Shown here one piece after another: positions 1-8,538 of a DNA stretch of 64,000 nt. Within the stretch, counting starts at the first letter, position 1; each line of letters begins with the position of its first letter. This stretch comes from Paenibacillus sp. BSR1-1 (GTDB lineage: Bacteria; Bacillota; Bacilli; Bacillales; Cytobacillaceae). The notes under the pieces were generated by a model. The model saw only the letters and a list, made by a program, of their open reading frames with translations, searched no databases and had not been told where the DNA came from. The position numbers were made by a program, and so were the translations under genes. The stretch spans positions 1-64,000 of the forward strand of contig NZ_JAQMWQ010000028.1 of the NCBI RefSeq assembly GCF_030403775.1, read 5' to 3'.

Positions 1-1
1 A

Positions 2-82
2 GAGGCCTCCAAGCGAAGTGGATACGAAGCGCGGAAGAAAAAAATACGCCACAACCTGGCCGAAAAATATCTTTTTTATTGA
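2..82 (+). CDS. possible 3' end of a truncated gene
   Basis: An open frame enters from the left edge and stops at 80-82. Its 26 visible residues are Lys/Arg-rich and end in KYLFY. The other two + frames are also open here, so the frame choice is a guess. No family is recognised and nothing supports a function. Confidence 0.2.
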   Translation, partial: EASKRSGYEARKKKIRHNLAEKYLFY

Positions 83-116
83 CGGAAGTCCAACAAAGGC
101 ATTAAAATACAAAAAA

Positions 117-163
117 AAGACGACCTTTCGCATTCAATAGGCTTGAATGAAAGGCGTCTTTTT
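117..163. terminator. bidirectional Rho-independent terminator
   Basis: A long imperfect stem (AAGACG..CATTCAA pairing with TTGAATG..CGTCTT) is flanked by T runs on both strands, stronger on the minus strand. It lies about 120 bp beyond the serA stop and probably ends serA transcription as well as any gene entering from the left. Confidence 0.7.
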
Positions 164-282
164 AAAATTTGAGGATATTTAGGACATTTCCTTTTTTATG
201 AAGTCAGTTTTCTCCTCTAGGACCGAAGAAAAATGCCCAGGGCTATTTTCAGTTTACTTTAAATTTAATTACTTTTTCTTAC

Positions 283-1482
283 TTATATAACCCGGACGTT
301 AACAATACCCGCAATCTGCTTAATTTTTTCTTCCAAGCTAGGGATGATATCGCCGTTTACTTTGTTATCAATATCGATGATGGTATAGGCATAATCCCCT
401 CGGCTTCTGTTGACCATGTCTGCGATGTTCAATTGGTAGTTTGAGATGGCAGAGGTAATCTGGCCGACCATATTAGGAACATTATGATGGAAAGCTGCAA
501 CTCGGCGCTTACCTGTAAACGGCAGGGAAGCGTTTGGAAAGTTGACTGAGTTTTTGATGTTTCCTGTTTCCAAAAAGTCCTTCACCTGACGCGCCGCCAT
601 AATCGCACAGTTTTCCTCTGATTCTTGAGTGGATGCACCAAGATGAGGAATAGGAATGACATTTTTCATTTTTAGCACATTTTCATTCGGGAAATCGGTG
701 ATATACTTGCCAACCACACCGCTTTCCAGGGCGGCAGCCATATCAGCTTCATTCACAAGCTCGCCGCGTGAGAAATTCAATATATGAACACCAGGCTTCA
801 TCAGGCTAAAAGTGGCTTGATTGAACATTTCCTTTGTATCAGCCGTTAACGGAACGTGAACCGTAATATAATCGGACTCCGCAAACAATTGCTCAATCGT
901 CATCGCTCTTTGAACGTTGCGGGACAAGTTCCAAGCCGTATCAACAGAGATGAACGGGTCAAACCCAATCACATCCATATCTAAATCAAGCGCATCATTC
1001 GCTACAAGCGCGCCGATCGCCCCTAATCCAATGACCCCAAGCGTTTTTCCCTTAATTTCTTTTCCAACGAATTGCTTCTTTCCTGCTTCGACAAGCTTTG
1101 GAATCTGCGCACCCTCACCTTCCAACGTTTTGGTCCAGGCAATTCCTGCAAAAAGGTTACGGGATGAAGCCATCAAAGAGGTTAGCACCATTTCTTTTAC
1201 CGCGTTCGCATTCGCACCAGGGGTATTAAAAACAACGATTCCTTGGTCCGTACATTGAGTAACCGGAATATTATTGACACCAGCTCCTGCACGGGCAATG
1301 GCTTTGACCTTGTCGCCGATTTCCAATGTATGCATGTTAAAGCTTCGAACCAAAATGGCATCTGGATTTTCACAGTCATTATCGATAGCAAATTGACCCT
1401 TTTGAAAAACCTTAAGCCCGCTATCGGCAATATTATTAAGCGTTTTAATCGTTTGAACCTTTTCTAAAGTGGTTGTGTTCAT
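283..1482 (-). CDS. serA: D-3-phosphoglycerate dehydrogenase
   Basis: Oxidises 3-phosphoglycerate to 3-phosphohydroxypyruvate with NAD, the first step of serine synthesis, in the cytosol. The 399-residue protein has a 2-hydroxyacid dehydrogenase fold. It shows the Rossmann motif VIGLGAIGALV near residue 150, the catalytic Arg in SRGELV, and the catalytic His in PHLGAST. A C-terminal ACT domain covers about residues 325-399, so this is the short, ACT-bearing type. The ATG at 1482 is preceded by GGGGAG. A ZTP-type riboswitch with an intrinsic terminator sits directly upstream, tying expression to folate/one-carbon status. The gene is monocistronic. Confidence 0.95.
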   Translation of the reverse strand: MNTTTLEKVQTIKTLNNIADSGLKVFQKGQFAIDNDCENPDAILVRSFNMHTLEIGDKVKAIARAGAGVNNIPVTQCTDQGIVVFNTPGANANAVKEMVLTSLMASSRNLFAGIAWTKTLEGEGAQIPKLVEAGKKQFVGKEIKGKTLGVIGLGAIGALVANDALDLDMDVIGFDPFISVDTAWNLSRNVQRAMTIEQLFAESDYITVHVPLTADTKEMFNQATFSLMKPGVHILNFSRGELVNEADMAAALESGVVGKYITDFPNENVLKMKNVIPIPHLGASTQESEENCAIMAARQVKDFLETGNIKNSVNFPNASLPFTGKRRVAAFHHNVPNMVGQITSAISNYQLNIADMVNRSRGDYAYTIIDIDNKVNGDIIPSLEEKIKQIAGIVNVRVI

Positions 1483-1518
1483 CCTTATTCTCCCCTTTTC
1501 GCTTGTGGTGGTTTCCTA

Positions 1519-1557
1519 GAAAACAGAAAGAGGCAAGGGATAATATCCCTTACCTCT
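1519..1557 (-). terminator. riboswitch expression-platform terminator before serA
   Basis: On the minus strand a 13-14 bp stem (AGAGG..AAGGGAT pairing with ATCCCTT..CCTCT, one G-U pair) is followed by TTTCTGTTTT. It starts immediately 3' of the riboswitch aptamer and 40 nt before the serA start, the expected position for a transcription-terminating expression platform. Confidence 0.85.
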
Positions 1558-1627
1558 GCCCAGGCGAACGGCTGCGACACTATGTGCTCCCTCACGGTGA
1601 TCCGTGTTTCGCCAGTTACACATAGCC
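1558..1627 (-). ncRNA. ZTP (pfl-type) riboswitch
   Basis: Read on the minus strand the element has the hallmarks of the ZTP/pfl riboswitch: AACTGGCGAA, a short CACGG/CCGTG hairpin, GGGAGC closing an outer helix (GCTATGTG pairing with CACATAG), then GCAGCC and the 3' pseudoknot half GCCTGGGC. In the known family, ZTP/ZMP accumulating under 10-formyl-THF shortage turns on one-carbon genes. Serine is the main one-carbon donor, so control of serA fits. Confidence 0.88.
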
Positions 1628-1689
1628 TTTTTCATTTATTCTAATTTACCAAATTGTCTATAAACTTTCAACCCTTAAAATATTTATTC

Positions 1690-2607
1690 TTAGGTTACAT
1701 CGAACTTCTGTGGCTCCTTTGAAGCCGCCGACTGATGCTTTGACCCTAGCAAATTAACAACAATGACACCGGCAATCGCAATTGCGCCGCCGTTAATCGA
1801 AATCAGTGTTGGCCATTCATTCAGCCAAATTCCTGCCACGAGTATAGCAACTACCGGTTCAATATATAACATGCTCGTAACGGCGCCGGCCTTTCCTGCC
1901 CCAAGCGCAATTGCCCATGTGACATATCCGATTGCCGTCGGAAAAATCCCAATGTAAAGCGCAGATAGATTGGCCTCCATTGTCGCATGTTTGATATCGT
2001 CAAACAGCCCGGGAAAGAATATGAAAAATGGAAGTGTTCCGGCCCATGTGAAATAGGCAGTTAATTCCATTGATGTATAGCGTTTCAAAAGTGGTTTTTG
2101 ATAAGCAAACAACACAGAAGTTGCCACAGCAGCCATAAGCACTAAATAGGAACCTTTTGATATTTGAAAAGACGGACCTGATGTTGCCATTGTTATCAAT
2201 CCGATCCCGATAAAGCCTAAAGCTAATCCAATCCAGCCAAACAACCCCATGCGTTCTTTTAAAATAAATACCGAAATAAGAGCGGTAAAAATGGGTGCAG
2301 AAGATACTAACATACCTGCCGTCGCTGCTGAAACGGTTTGTTCACCGAACGTAACCCCAATATGATAAATGCTGATGCCGACCCAGCCAAGAACTAATAT
2401 TCGGAGCAGATCCTCTTTTTTTGGCAGCCTGAATTTTGTCCCCGGCCATAAGGCATAAATAGCAAAAAGGGCCGATGCAATGAGATAGCGGCTGAGAATC
2501 AAGTGTCCGGAGGAATAGCCCCCTTGCAATCCTACCCGAATCGCTGCAAAGGTCGAGCCCCATATGGTGACAGTGATGGATGCCATGATAAAAGCTTTGG
2601 TGTTCAA
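1690..2607 (-). CDS. EamA-family (DMT) transporter
   Basis: A 305-residue inner-membrane protein with about ten hydrophobic segments in two EamA repeats. It opens with the typical TVTIWGSTFAAIRVG segment and its second half contains YIEPVVAILVAGIWLNE. These proteins are drug/metabolite-superfamily carriers, often exporters of amino acids or metabolites; the substrate cannot be inferred here. The start is TTG at 2607, with GAGGTGAG eight bases upstream. The gene is transcribed towards serA but is separated from it by the riboswitch. Confidence 0.85.
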   Translation of the reverse strand: MNTKAFIMASITVTIWGSTFAAIRVGLQGGYSSGHLILSRYLIASALFAIYALWPGTKFRLPKKEDLLRILVLGWVGISIYHIGVTFGEQTVSAATAGMLVSSAPIFTALISVFILKERMGLFGWIGLALGFIGIGLITMATSGPSFQISKGSYLVLMAAVATSVLFAYQKPLLKRYTSMELTAYFTWAGTLPFFIFFPGLFDDIKHATMEANLSALYIGIFPTAIGYVTWAIALGAGKAGAVTSMLYIEPVVAILVAGIWLNEWPTLISINGGAIAIAGVIVVNLLGSKHQSAASKEPQKFDVT

Positions 2608-2810
2608 TTCTTCTCACCTCAATCCAATATATACAACCTCAAGATTATCATGGGAAAAGAATAGTTACAATAGTTTGAATTGTTGTGATTATTCCACAAG
2701 TCCTTTTGCTATTTACCATTTCCATATTTTATACATATCACTCGTGTCATAATTTTGCTAAACTAAATAGCAATTGCAATAAACTTTGTAAGTTTTTAGG
2801 AGGTTTTTTT

Positions 2811-3752
2811 ATGAGATCTCAAAAAAGGAAAAGTAAAAAATGGATGAAAGTGACCAGTGCCATTCTTGCCATTATGTTACTAGGTGGAGCAGCATACGGA
2901 TACACTGTATATAAATCTTTAAATAACGCGGTTGAAACAATGCATCAGCCGATTGAACGAACACAATCTGAAAAACGGGACAAGCCTGTCGAAGTAAAGG
3001 CCAAAGATCCATTTTCAGTCTTAATGCTTGGTGTGGACGAGCGCAAAGGAGACAAAGGCCGCTCCGATACGATGATTGTGTTAACCGTCAACCCTAACAA
3101 CAATTCCGTGAAAATGCTTAGCATTCCGCGTGATACCCGAACCGAGATTGTCGGAAAAGGGAAAGAAGACAAGATTAACCACGCCTACGCTTTTGGAGGA
3201 GTTCCAATGGCGATGGATACCGTTGAAAACTTTCTTGATATACCAATTGACTTTTACATTCAAGTCAATATGGAGGGCTTTACGGAAATGGTCGATGCAG
3301 TTGGCGGCGTTACGGTCCAAAATGACCTTGATTTTACCCAAGATGGCACTCATTTTGCCAAAGGCCAATTAAACCTAAACGGCAAAGAAGCCTTAAGCTT
3401 TACAAGAATGCGACATGAAGACCCTAGAGGCGACTTTGGCCGTCAATCAAGACAACGACAGATCATTGAAGGAATTGTCAAGGAAGGCGCGAGTCTTTCA
3501 AGCTTAACCAAGTTTTCCGATATTTTTACCGTCCTTGGTAATAACGTTAAAACGAACCTGACATTTGATCAAATGGTTGCCATCCAACAAGGCTATAGGC
3601 ACGTTGGATCTTCGATTCAGCAAATGGAATTAAAAGAACAAGGAAAAATGATCAATCACATCTATTATGGATTGGTTTCAACTGAAGAAAAGCAGCGCGT
3701 TCGTAACGAATTGAGGACACAATTAGAATTGGCAGGGAATAGCGAAAGCTGA
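2811..3752 (+). CDS. LytR-CpsA-Psr (LCP) family cell-wall glycopolymer ligase
   Basis: LCP enzymes transfer undecaprenyl-linked teichoic acids or other glycopolymers to peptidoglycan outside the membrane. The product is 313 residues: a Lys-rich cytoplasmic tail, one TM helix at about 14-34, a linker, then the LCP domain. The domain carries FSVLMLGVDER, the phosphate-binding SIPRDTR and KINHAYAFGG motifs, and a C-terminal RQRQII. The ATG at 2811 is chosen because it follows AGGAGG closely; an in-frame start at 2685 lacks one. It is TagU/LytR-like, but the exact paralogue cannot be assigned. A terminator overlaps the stop codon. Confidence 0.9.
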   Translation: MRSQKRKSKKWMKVTSAILAIMLLGGAAYGYTVYKSLNNAVETMHQPIERTQSEKRDKPVEVKAKDPFSVLMLGVDERKGDKGRSDTMIVLTVNPNNNSVKMLSIPRDTRTEIVGKGKEDKINHAYAFGGVPMAMDTVENFLDIPIDFYIQVNMEGFTEMVDAVGGVTVQNDLDFTQDGTHFAKGQLNLNGKEALSFTRMRHEDPRGDFGRQSRQRQIIEGIVKEGASLSSLTKFSDIFTVLGNNVKTNLTFDQMVAIQQGYRHVGSSIQQMELKEQGKMINHIYYGLVSTEEKQRVRNELRTQLELAGNSES

Positions 3753-3785
3753 TTGGAGACGATCCAATCAGCTTTTCTTTTTGCC
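3747..3785 (+). terminator. terminator of the LCP gene
   Basis: GCTGATTGGA pairs with TCCAATCAGC, followed by TTTTCTTTTT. The 5' arm overlaps the last codons of the LCP gene. Confidence 0.85.
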
Positions 3786-3817
3786 AAAGATTAAAATTAG
3801 ATTAAAAATTGGGTGAA

Positions 3818-3842
3818 AATATCAATTTACTAGATTGATATT
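3818..3842. promoter_or_regulatory. inverted repeat upstream of the cell-wall-repeat gene
   Basis: AATATCAAT and ATTGATATT form perfect 9-bp arms around a 7-bp centre, about 48 bp before the TTG start at 3890. It has no T run and sits in promoter position, so it reads as an operator rather than a terminator. The regulator is unknown. Confidence 0.5.
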
Positions 3843-3889
3843 TTAATAGTAGAATACTCTCTAGAATCAGATAATTAGGAGGCACAACA

Positions 3890-4807
3890 TTGAAAAAAAC
3901 ATTAAAAGCTGTAACTTTAGTTGCAGGTCTTACACTCCTTTCTTCACCAGTATCATCTTTCGCAGCAACTTACGGAACCACTGCTGTCCAGTACCATAAT
4001 CAGTGGGTAAAGAAAGGTTCTTTCTGGACATACTACAATGCAAATGGGGCTTTGCAAAAAGGCTGGCTTTCGCTGAACAACAAGTGGTATTTCTTTGATG
4101 CAAATGGCTACATGAAGACGGGCTGGGTTTCAGTCAGCGGCAAATGGTATTATTTTGATGCAAACGGAGTTATGAAAACAGGCTGGGTTAAAGTTTCCAC
4201 TCAATGGTATTTCTTTGATGCATCAGGTGTAATGAAGACGGGCTGGGTAAAGTCTGGTTCTGACTGGTATTATATGAATGCAAACGGAACAATGAAAACA
4301 GGCTGGCTGCAAACAGGCGGCAAGTGGTACTACCTAAATCCTACTTCCGGTAAAATGGCGCTTGGCTGGAATAACATTAACGGAAAAACCTATTACTTCT
4401 ACAACACTGGAATTATGGCCGTCAATACAACAATCGAAGGCAAACAAATTGGTGCTGACGGTGCAGCAGTTGATCCAACTTTAAATAAAATTAAAGAAGT
4501 TGCTGCGGGTTACGGCGTAACAGTTGAGTATGACGCAGAAAATGATGTTTATGATTTATTCCAAGGTGATGAATACATCGCGAGTGTTGTGGCGGATGGA
4601 ATAGTATTTGCAGATGCTGCTCACGAAGAGCTATTTAAAAAACTTGCTCTTGCTCTTGGAGCACCGGTAACAGAGACTGAGCTAAATGATTTAATCGCAC
4701 AAGCTCAAGCTAGTGAAACACTTGATGTTGACACTGGCTCTGTCTACGTTGCTGCAGATGAAACTGGATTTGAAATCGTATGGGGAACGGCTTATTCAGG
4801 TGAGTAA
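3890..4807 (+). CDS. secreted protein with cell-wall-binding (choline-binding-type) repeats
   Basis: 305 residues. A signal peptide ends near ASSFAA|TYG (about residue 26). Residues 35-185 are six to seven repeats of about 20 residues of the form GWVxxxxxWYYFDANGxMKT, the CW_binding_1 pattern of choline-binding and glucan-binding proteins. The C-terminal 110 residues are acidic, unrelated to the repeats and of unknown function. The start is TTG with AGGAGG eight bases upstream. The repeats imply attachment to the cell surface; no catalytic domain is visible. Confidence 0.85.
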   Translation: MKKTLKAVTLVAGLTLLSSPVSSFAATYGTTAVQYHNQWVKKGSFWTYYNANGALQKGWLSLNNKWYFFDANGYMKTGWVSVSGKWYYFDANGVMKTGWVKVSTQWYFFDASGVMKTGWVKSGSDWYYMNANGTMKTGWLQTGGKWYYLNPTSGKMALGWNNINGKTYYFYNTGIMAVNTTIEGKQIGADGAAVDPTLNKIKEVAAGYGVTVEYDAENDVYDLFQGDEYIASVVADGIVFADAAHEELFKKLALALGAPVTETELNDLIAQAQASETLDVDTGSVYVAADETGFEIVWGTAYSGE

Positions 4808-4817
4808 GTTCCCTATA

Positions 4818-4857
4818 AAAAATGACCTATTCAGCTTTTTGAATAGGTCATTTTTTA
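4818..4857. terminator. bidirectional terminator between convergent genes
   Basis: AAATGACCTATTCA pairs with TGAATAGGTCATTT, with A and T runs on either side. It ends both the cell-wall-repeat gene (+) and ycnI (-). Confidence 0.88.
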
Positions 4858-4862
4858 ATCAT

Positions 4863-5495
4863 TTATTTTTTACGAGCCGCTACCACAAGCGCACCCAAAG
4901 ATAACACCACTGCACCAATAGATAAAATCAATGGAAGTGAATTAGAATCTGAATCTTCCTTATCATCTGCTGCTTTAACCTCTTCTTTTTTAGGTTCTTC
5001 TGTTTTCGCTTCATGATGATCGGCCTCAGCCGCACCCGCCACGATATCCGTAATCGAATGAGGGGAATCTGATCCTTCGTCACCTGTCCATTCTACAACA
5101 CTGCCATCTTTATAATATTGAAAAGCATCCCAAGCGGCCTTGCCTGCCGTATCAGGGTTTTTCCCCACAAAAGTAAACGACTGGAATTGTCCTGGTAAAA
5201 TGCCCTCGCCTGTTGCTTCAAACGTAAACGTTTTGACTAGGCCCTTTTCATCTTTTTCATCCGAATACTTCCAGCCAGGAACCGGCTGGTATGACTTAAT
5301 TTCAATTCCAGCTGGTGCCTTAATGGTTACCTTTGTTGTTGCTACTTCTTTTTCAACCGGAACCTTCACCGTATACGTTTCCCAGGCACCTGTTGTGGAT
5401 GTTTTCGGAATAACGGTCACGTGCGCACTTGCGACACTCGCAAATAAGAATAACCCCAAAACTGTTGGTAAAAATGCTTTTAAAATATGTTTCAT
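4863..5495 (-). CDS. ycnI: YcnI-family copper-binding membrane protein
   Basis: DUF1775/YcnI proteins bind Cu(II) outside the membrane through the new N-terminal histidine. This one has 210 residues. The signal peptide is followed by ASA|HVTV, placing His at the mature N-terminus. A single beta-rich domain runs to about residue 150, then an acidic Glu/Lys linker, then a C-terminal TM anchor ending AARKK. The ATG at 5495 has AGGAG eight bases upstream; the ATG at 5501 is too close to it. It is the third gene of ycnK-ycnJ-ycnI and probably passes copper to YcnJ. Confidence 0.9.
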   Translation of the reverse strand: MKHILKAFLPTVLGLFLFASVASAHVTVIPKTSTTGAWETYTVKVPVEKEVATTKVTIKAPAGIEIKSYQPVPGWKYSDEKDEKGLVKTFTFEATGEGILPGQFQSFTFVGKNPDTAGKAAWDAFQYYKDGSVVEWTGDEGSDSPHSITDIVAGAAEADHHEAKTEEPKKEEVKAADDKEDSDSNSLPLILSIGAVVLSLGALVVAARKK

Positions 5496-5511
5496 CCTCA
5501 TATCTCCTCTT

Positions 5512-7137
5512 CTATTGGCTCCCTACAAGAACCTTGAAATCAGTATCCATTGTTTCTAAATCCTTGGTTAGGACGTGAACACGAACGTTCCAACGGCCCG
5601 ACATATTGAAATTCAACCCTTTTGAGCCGTATTTGCCATCCTTGAGCTTCGATAACCGGACCGTGTCGTCCCCCATCTCCATCTCAAGCGAAGTAAACGT
5701 CAGCGTGACCTGCTCAACCGCCTTAATCGGGCGTCCGTTTCGGTCTTTCAAGGATACCTCGAAGGTATTTTTTCCAATGACATTCGGTGTCGCCGCAAAC
5801 GTGATGCTGCTTCCTTTAACTTTATTCGTCTCCTTCACAGGCCCGGGCGACGCCATCGCGGTCGGCAAATTAGTCAGGATCACAGACAGTATCAGAACGA
5901 TGATTCCGGCTGACATTTCCCCCCATAACGATCGTGCAATTCCTTTTTCTTTATTACGCTTTCCTTTTAAAAAATTAACCCCCGCAAACAGCATCATGAT
6001 GACTAGGAGCAGCACTTTCCCTAACAAGGCCCTTCCGTAATCCGTAACGAAAAGCGACCGCCAATTTGGAATGTACAACAAGCTGCCGTAAACACCGGTT
6101 GCGGATAAAATGATCACTATAGCTATGCCCCATTTGGAAAACCGGCGGATCGTTTCAAAATAGGCTTGTTTTTTTCGCAATGGAAGCAAGGCAATCAGCG
6201 CTATTAAGCTGCCAATCCAAATCGATGCCGCAAGGAGATGAACAAAGTCCATGATCAACGGAAGCAAACCGCTTTTGGATGAGGCTGCGTGGCTGGTAAA
6301 GGTCTTCGTCCTTAACATCCCGATGCCAAACGCCAGCGAAATCCAAACCCATATTTGTTTTTGAAATGGTTTATAACATACTAAAAAGGTTGACGGCCAG
6401 AGAATCAGCAGCATCACAATAGCTGTGATCCATGTCTTCCCAAACACACTCTTCGTCAACAAATCCCCTAATACTTTAACGTGGAAAACCTTTCCCCACG
6501 ATAAACCCGATTCAATCGTTGCCTGGAGCGGCAAGCTCATAATAATGCTGAAGCATAGGACTATGAACGAATAGACGATTACTTTTGTAAAACGATTTCG
6601 AACCCATGTGTCCTGACTCAATTCCTTTGGAAGGACGAATAGGTAAAAGAACAGAATCCCGACAAATCCGGCGCTGCTCATATATTGCAGCCAGCGAATT
6701 AGGATTAAATCCAGTTTGGGCTTATACCCTTTTGACCCCTGGGTGGTGGCAGAACCCTTGGAATCATGACCGATTTGGAAAGGAATTACCCCTTCAACCG
6801 GATGGCCATCACCGGATACCACTCTCCATTGGATGCTGTAGGTATCGTTTGGCAGGTTGCTAATTAAGTCCGCCTCGATGATGGAAGGATCATTCGAATT
6901 GATTCTTTCATTCTTCTGGTCCACCCGCTTTCCATTCGAATCGAATACCTCAATCGAATGATAATCAGGCTGAATTGGTTCATCAAACTGAATCGTTACT
7001 TTTTGCAGCGGTTCATCGAAAACCTCATTTTCGGTCGGCGTCGATTTTTTAATATAGGCATGGGCGGAAGGAAAGGTCGGAAATAGAAAAATAAATAGGA
7101 CTGGAATAAAGAGAAGAAAATTCCTGCTTACTCTCAT
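5512..7137 (-). CDS. ycnJ: CopC-CopD fusion copper importer
   Basis: 541 residues. After the signal peptide comes a CopC-like Cu(II)-binding domain: mature N-terminal HAYIKKSTP, VVSGDGHPVEG and surrounding beta strands (about residues 27-125). A CopD membrane domain of about eight TM segments follows (about 145-425), then a C-terminal extracellular YtkA-like beta domain. In Bacillus subtilis YcnJ is needed for copper acquisition. The ATG overlaps the ycnK stop as ATGA, so translation is coupled. ycnI starts only 16 bp downstream. Confidence 0.92.
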   Translation of the reverse strand: MRVSRNFLLFIPVLFIFLFPTFPSAHAYIKKSTPTENEVFDEPLQKVTIQFDEPIQPDYHSIEVFDSNGKRVDQKNERINSNDPSIIEADLISNLPNDTYSIQWRVVSGDGHPVEGVIPFQIGHDSKGSATTQGSKGYKPKLDLILIRWLQYMSSAGFVGILFFYLFVLPKELSQDTWVRNRFTKVIVYSFIVLCFSIIMSLPLQATIESGLSWGKVFHVKVLGDLLTKSVFGKTWITAIVMLLILWPSTFLVCYKPFQKQIWVWISLAFGIGMLRTKTFTSHAASSKSGLLPLIMDFVHLLAASIWIGSLIALIALLPLRKKQAYFETIRRFSKWGIAIVIILSATGVYGSLLYIPNWRSLFVTDYGRALLGKVLLLVIMMLFAGVNFLKGKRNKEKGIARSLWGEMSAGIIVLILSVILTNLPTAMASPGPVKETNKVKGSSITFAATPNVIGKNTFEVSLKDRNGRPIKAVEQVTLTFTSLEMEMGDDTVRLSKLKDGKYGSKGLNFNMSGRWNVRVHVLTKDLETMDTDFKVLVGSQ

Positions 7138-7727
7138 TCGACCATTCCCTCTCTATTGTTGCAGCAGCAGCCCTTCTTGCCGTTCATTCTCGCTTGGGTT
7201 TCTTCAATCGCTTCCTCAAACGAAAGAATCATTCCGCCAAAGCCCTTTTGAAATTGCTCGGCCTGTTTGAGCGAAGCAAAGGTTAATGCTTGCGGCTGGC
7301 AGCAATTCAAATTAAAATCCGCATCCATTAAAAAGTACGCCATTTTTGCGCTGATGGTCGTATTTTGGAGGAAATCCCGGCATATAATTTGCGAGACCTC
7401 TTTTTCAATATCTTTAAATCTTAATAACCCGCAATGTGGACAGCATAGCTGCTCAACCTTTAAATCATGGGTAATGATTTGAAACGGGTGACGGTTATTT
7501 CCTTCTTTGAGGCAATATGTACATGCAGTCGAGGAAACATCCACGGCCGGCACAAAACTGATTCCACCGGTAGTTTTGATGATTTTTTTCTCATCTATAA
7601 GCGGCTTAATGTCTCGATAAATGGTCATTTCAGAGACCTGGAGACGCTTACTGATTTCTGTAATCGAAAGTGTGCCTTCTTTTTTCAGCCATTCTAACAA
7701 TTGTTGTCTCCGTTCTATTGGCAGCAT
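7134..7727 (-). CDS. ycnK: copper-responsive DeoR-type repressor with NosL-like domain
   Basis: 197 residues: an N-terminal DeoR-type winged helix (IERRQQLLEWLKKEGTLSI.., residues 4-55) and a C-terminal NosL-like metal-sensing domain. Cys groups CTYC, CCPHC, NCC and a terminal GCCCNN can be seen. In B. subtilis YcnK represses ycnJ when copper is ample. Here it is the first gene of its own operon, which implies autoregulation. A perfect inverted repeat at 7795-7820 lies about 70 bp upstream and is the natural operator candidate. Confidence 0.9.
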   Translation of the reverse strand: MLPIERRQQLLEWLKKEGTLSITEISKRLQVSEMTIYRDIKPLIDEKKIIKTTGGISFVPAVDVSSTACTYCLKEGNNRHPFQIITHDLKVEQLCCPHCGLLRFKDIEKEVSQIICRDFLQNTTISAKMAYFLMDADFNLNCCQPQALTFASLKQAEQFQKGFGGMILSFEEAIEETQARMNGKKGCCCNNREGMVE

Positions 7728-7794
7728 TCTCGCACCCCCTCTTGTTAGGTTAAATTACTTTTTCTCTATAAACAACATTTAATTGTGAATAAAA

Positions 7795-7820
7795 TGTGAA
7801 AAAACAACAACTTTTTCACA
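7795..7820. promoter_or_regulatory. inverted repeat, candidate YcnK operator
   Basis: TGTGAAAAA and TTTTTCACA are perfect 9-bp arms separated by 8 bp. The site lies between ycnK (-) and the membrane gene at 7939 (+), so one protein could control both. A related half-site, GTGAATAAAA, lies just left of it. That YcnK binds here is an inference. Confidence 0.55.
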
Positions 7821-7938
7821 CTTTTTAACATGATATTAACAATATGCACCGTCTGGCAGGACTATGACTAAAGTTGGATAGGTAACATAATTCTCAAAAA
7901 AGTATCATATATTGCTTTTAAAAAAGGGGGAGAAGGCA

Positions 7939-8382
7939 ATGGTACTTTTGTTAAGCATACTGTTAGTTTTTCTCCTAACGAGTTATGTTACCTACCTAAC
8001 GTATCAAAAGAGGAAAAGGATCAGCACGATGACGGGCATGATGATTAGCATGTCGAGCTCCATGATAGCAAGCGTCACCCTTGGAACGATTTTAGGCATT
8101 AGTCTCCAGGACAATGATTTAACCCTTCCCACCATTATCGCGGTATCTATCGGAATACTGGTCGGACATCTAACTGGAAAACCCGTCTCCCTTACCGCCT
8201 CATTAAACGGCGTACTTTCTGGCATCATGGGCGGAATGATGGGGGCGATGCTGGGCGTGATGTTAAATCCCAACACCGCCGTGGCAATGATTTACTTTAT
8301 CATTGTTGTCTTTGTTTTTGTTAACATCTTGCTCATTTTATTAATCCACGAACAAACACAACTCTATGGCAGGAAACCATAA
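7939..8382 (+). CDS. Met/Gly-rich integral membrane protein of unknown function
   Basis: 147 residues with four to five hydrophobic segments. Two stretches stand out: MTGMMISMSSSM near residue 35 and a small-residue helix GIMGGMMGAMLGVM near residue 105. Met-rich membrane helices are common in Cu(I)-handling proteins. The gene is divergent from the copper regulator ycnK, so a copper link is plausible but unproven. ATG at 7939 follows GGGGGAG; the earlier TTG at 7912 has no RBS. I do not recognise a named family with certainty. Confidence 0.75.
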   Translation: MVLLLSILLVFLLTSYVTYLTYQKRKRISTMTGMMISMSSSMIASVTLGTILGISLQDNDLTLPTIIAVSIGILVGHLTGKPVSLTASLNGVLSGIMGGMMGAMLGVMLNPNTAVAMIYFIIVVFVFVNILLILLIHEQTQLYGRKP

Positions 8383-8395
8383 AGTTGTGTTTGTT
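8355..8395 (+). terminator. terminator of the Met-rich membrane gene
   Basis: AACACAACT..TATGG pairs with CCATA..AGTTGTGTT, followed by TTTGTT; the 5' arm overlaps the 3' end of the gene. Confidence 0.75.
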
Positions 8396-8429
8396 ATTCA
8401 AATTAATTGGGCTCACCCATTTTCTTCAA

Positions 8430-8460
8430 AGAGCGGCTTGCATAGCCGCTCTTTTTCTAT
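8430..8460 (+). terminator. second terminator hairpin
   Basis: AGAGCGGCT, TGCAT loop, AGCCGCTCT, then TTTTTCT. It lies 35 bp past the previous terminator with no gene between, so it is a back-up site. Confidence 0.75.
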
Positions 8461-8538
8461 TTAAAAAAAGAATTCCTCTCCACCCTATCCTTTCCGCCTC
8501 TAAATTCCTATATAAAAGGTGAAAGGAGGTGAGAGACA

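Noticed and set aside
917-1258. Plus-strand ORF within serA
   Set aside because: Shadow frame; no RBS and opposite to conserved serA codons.
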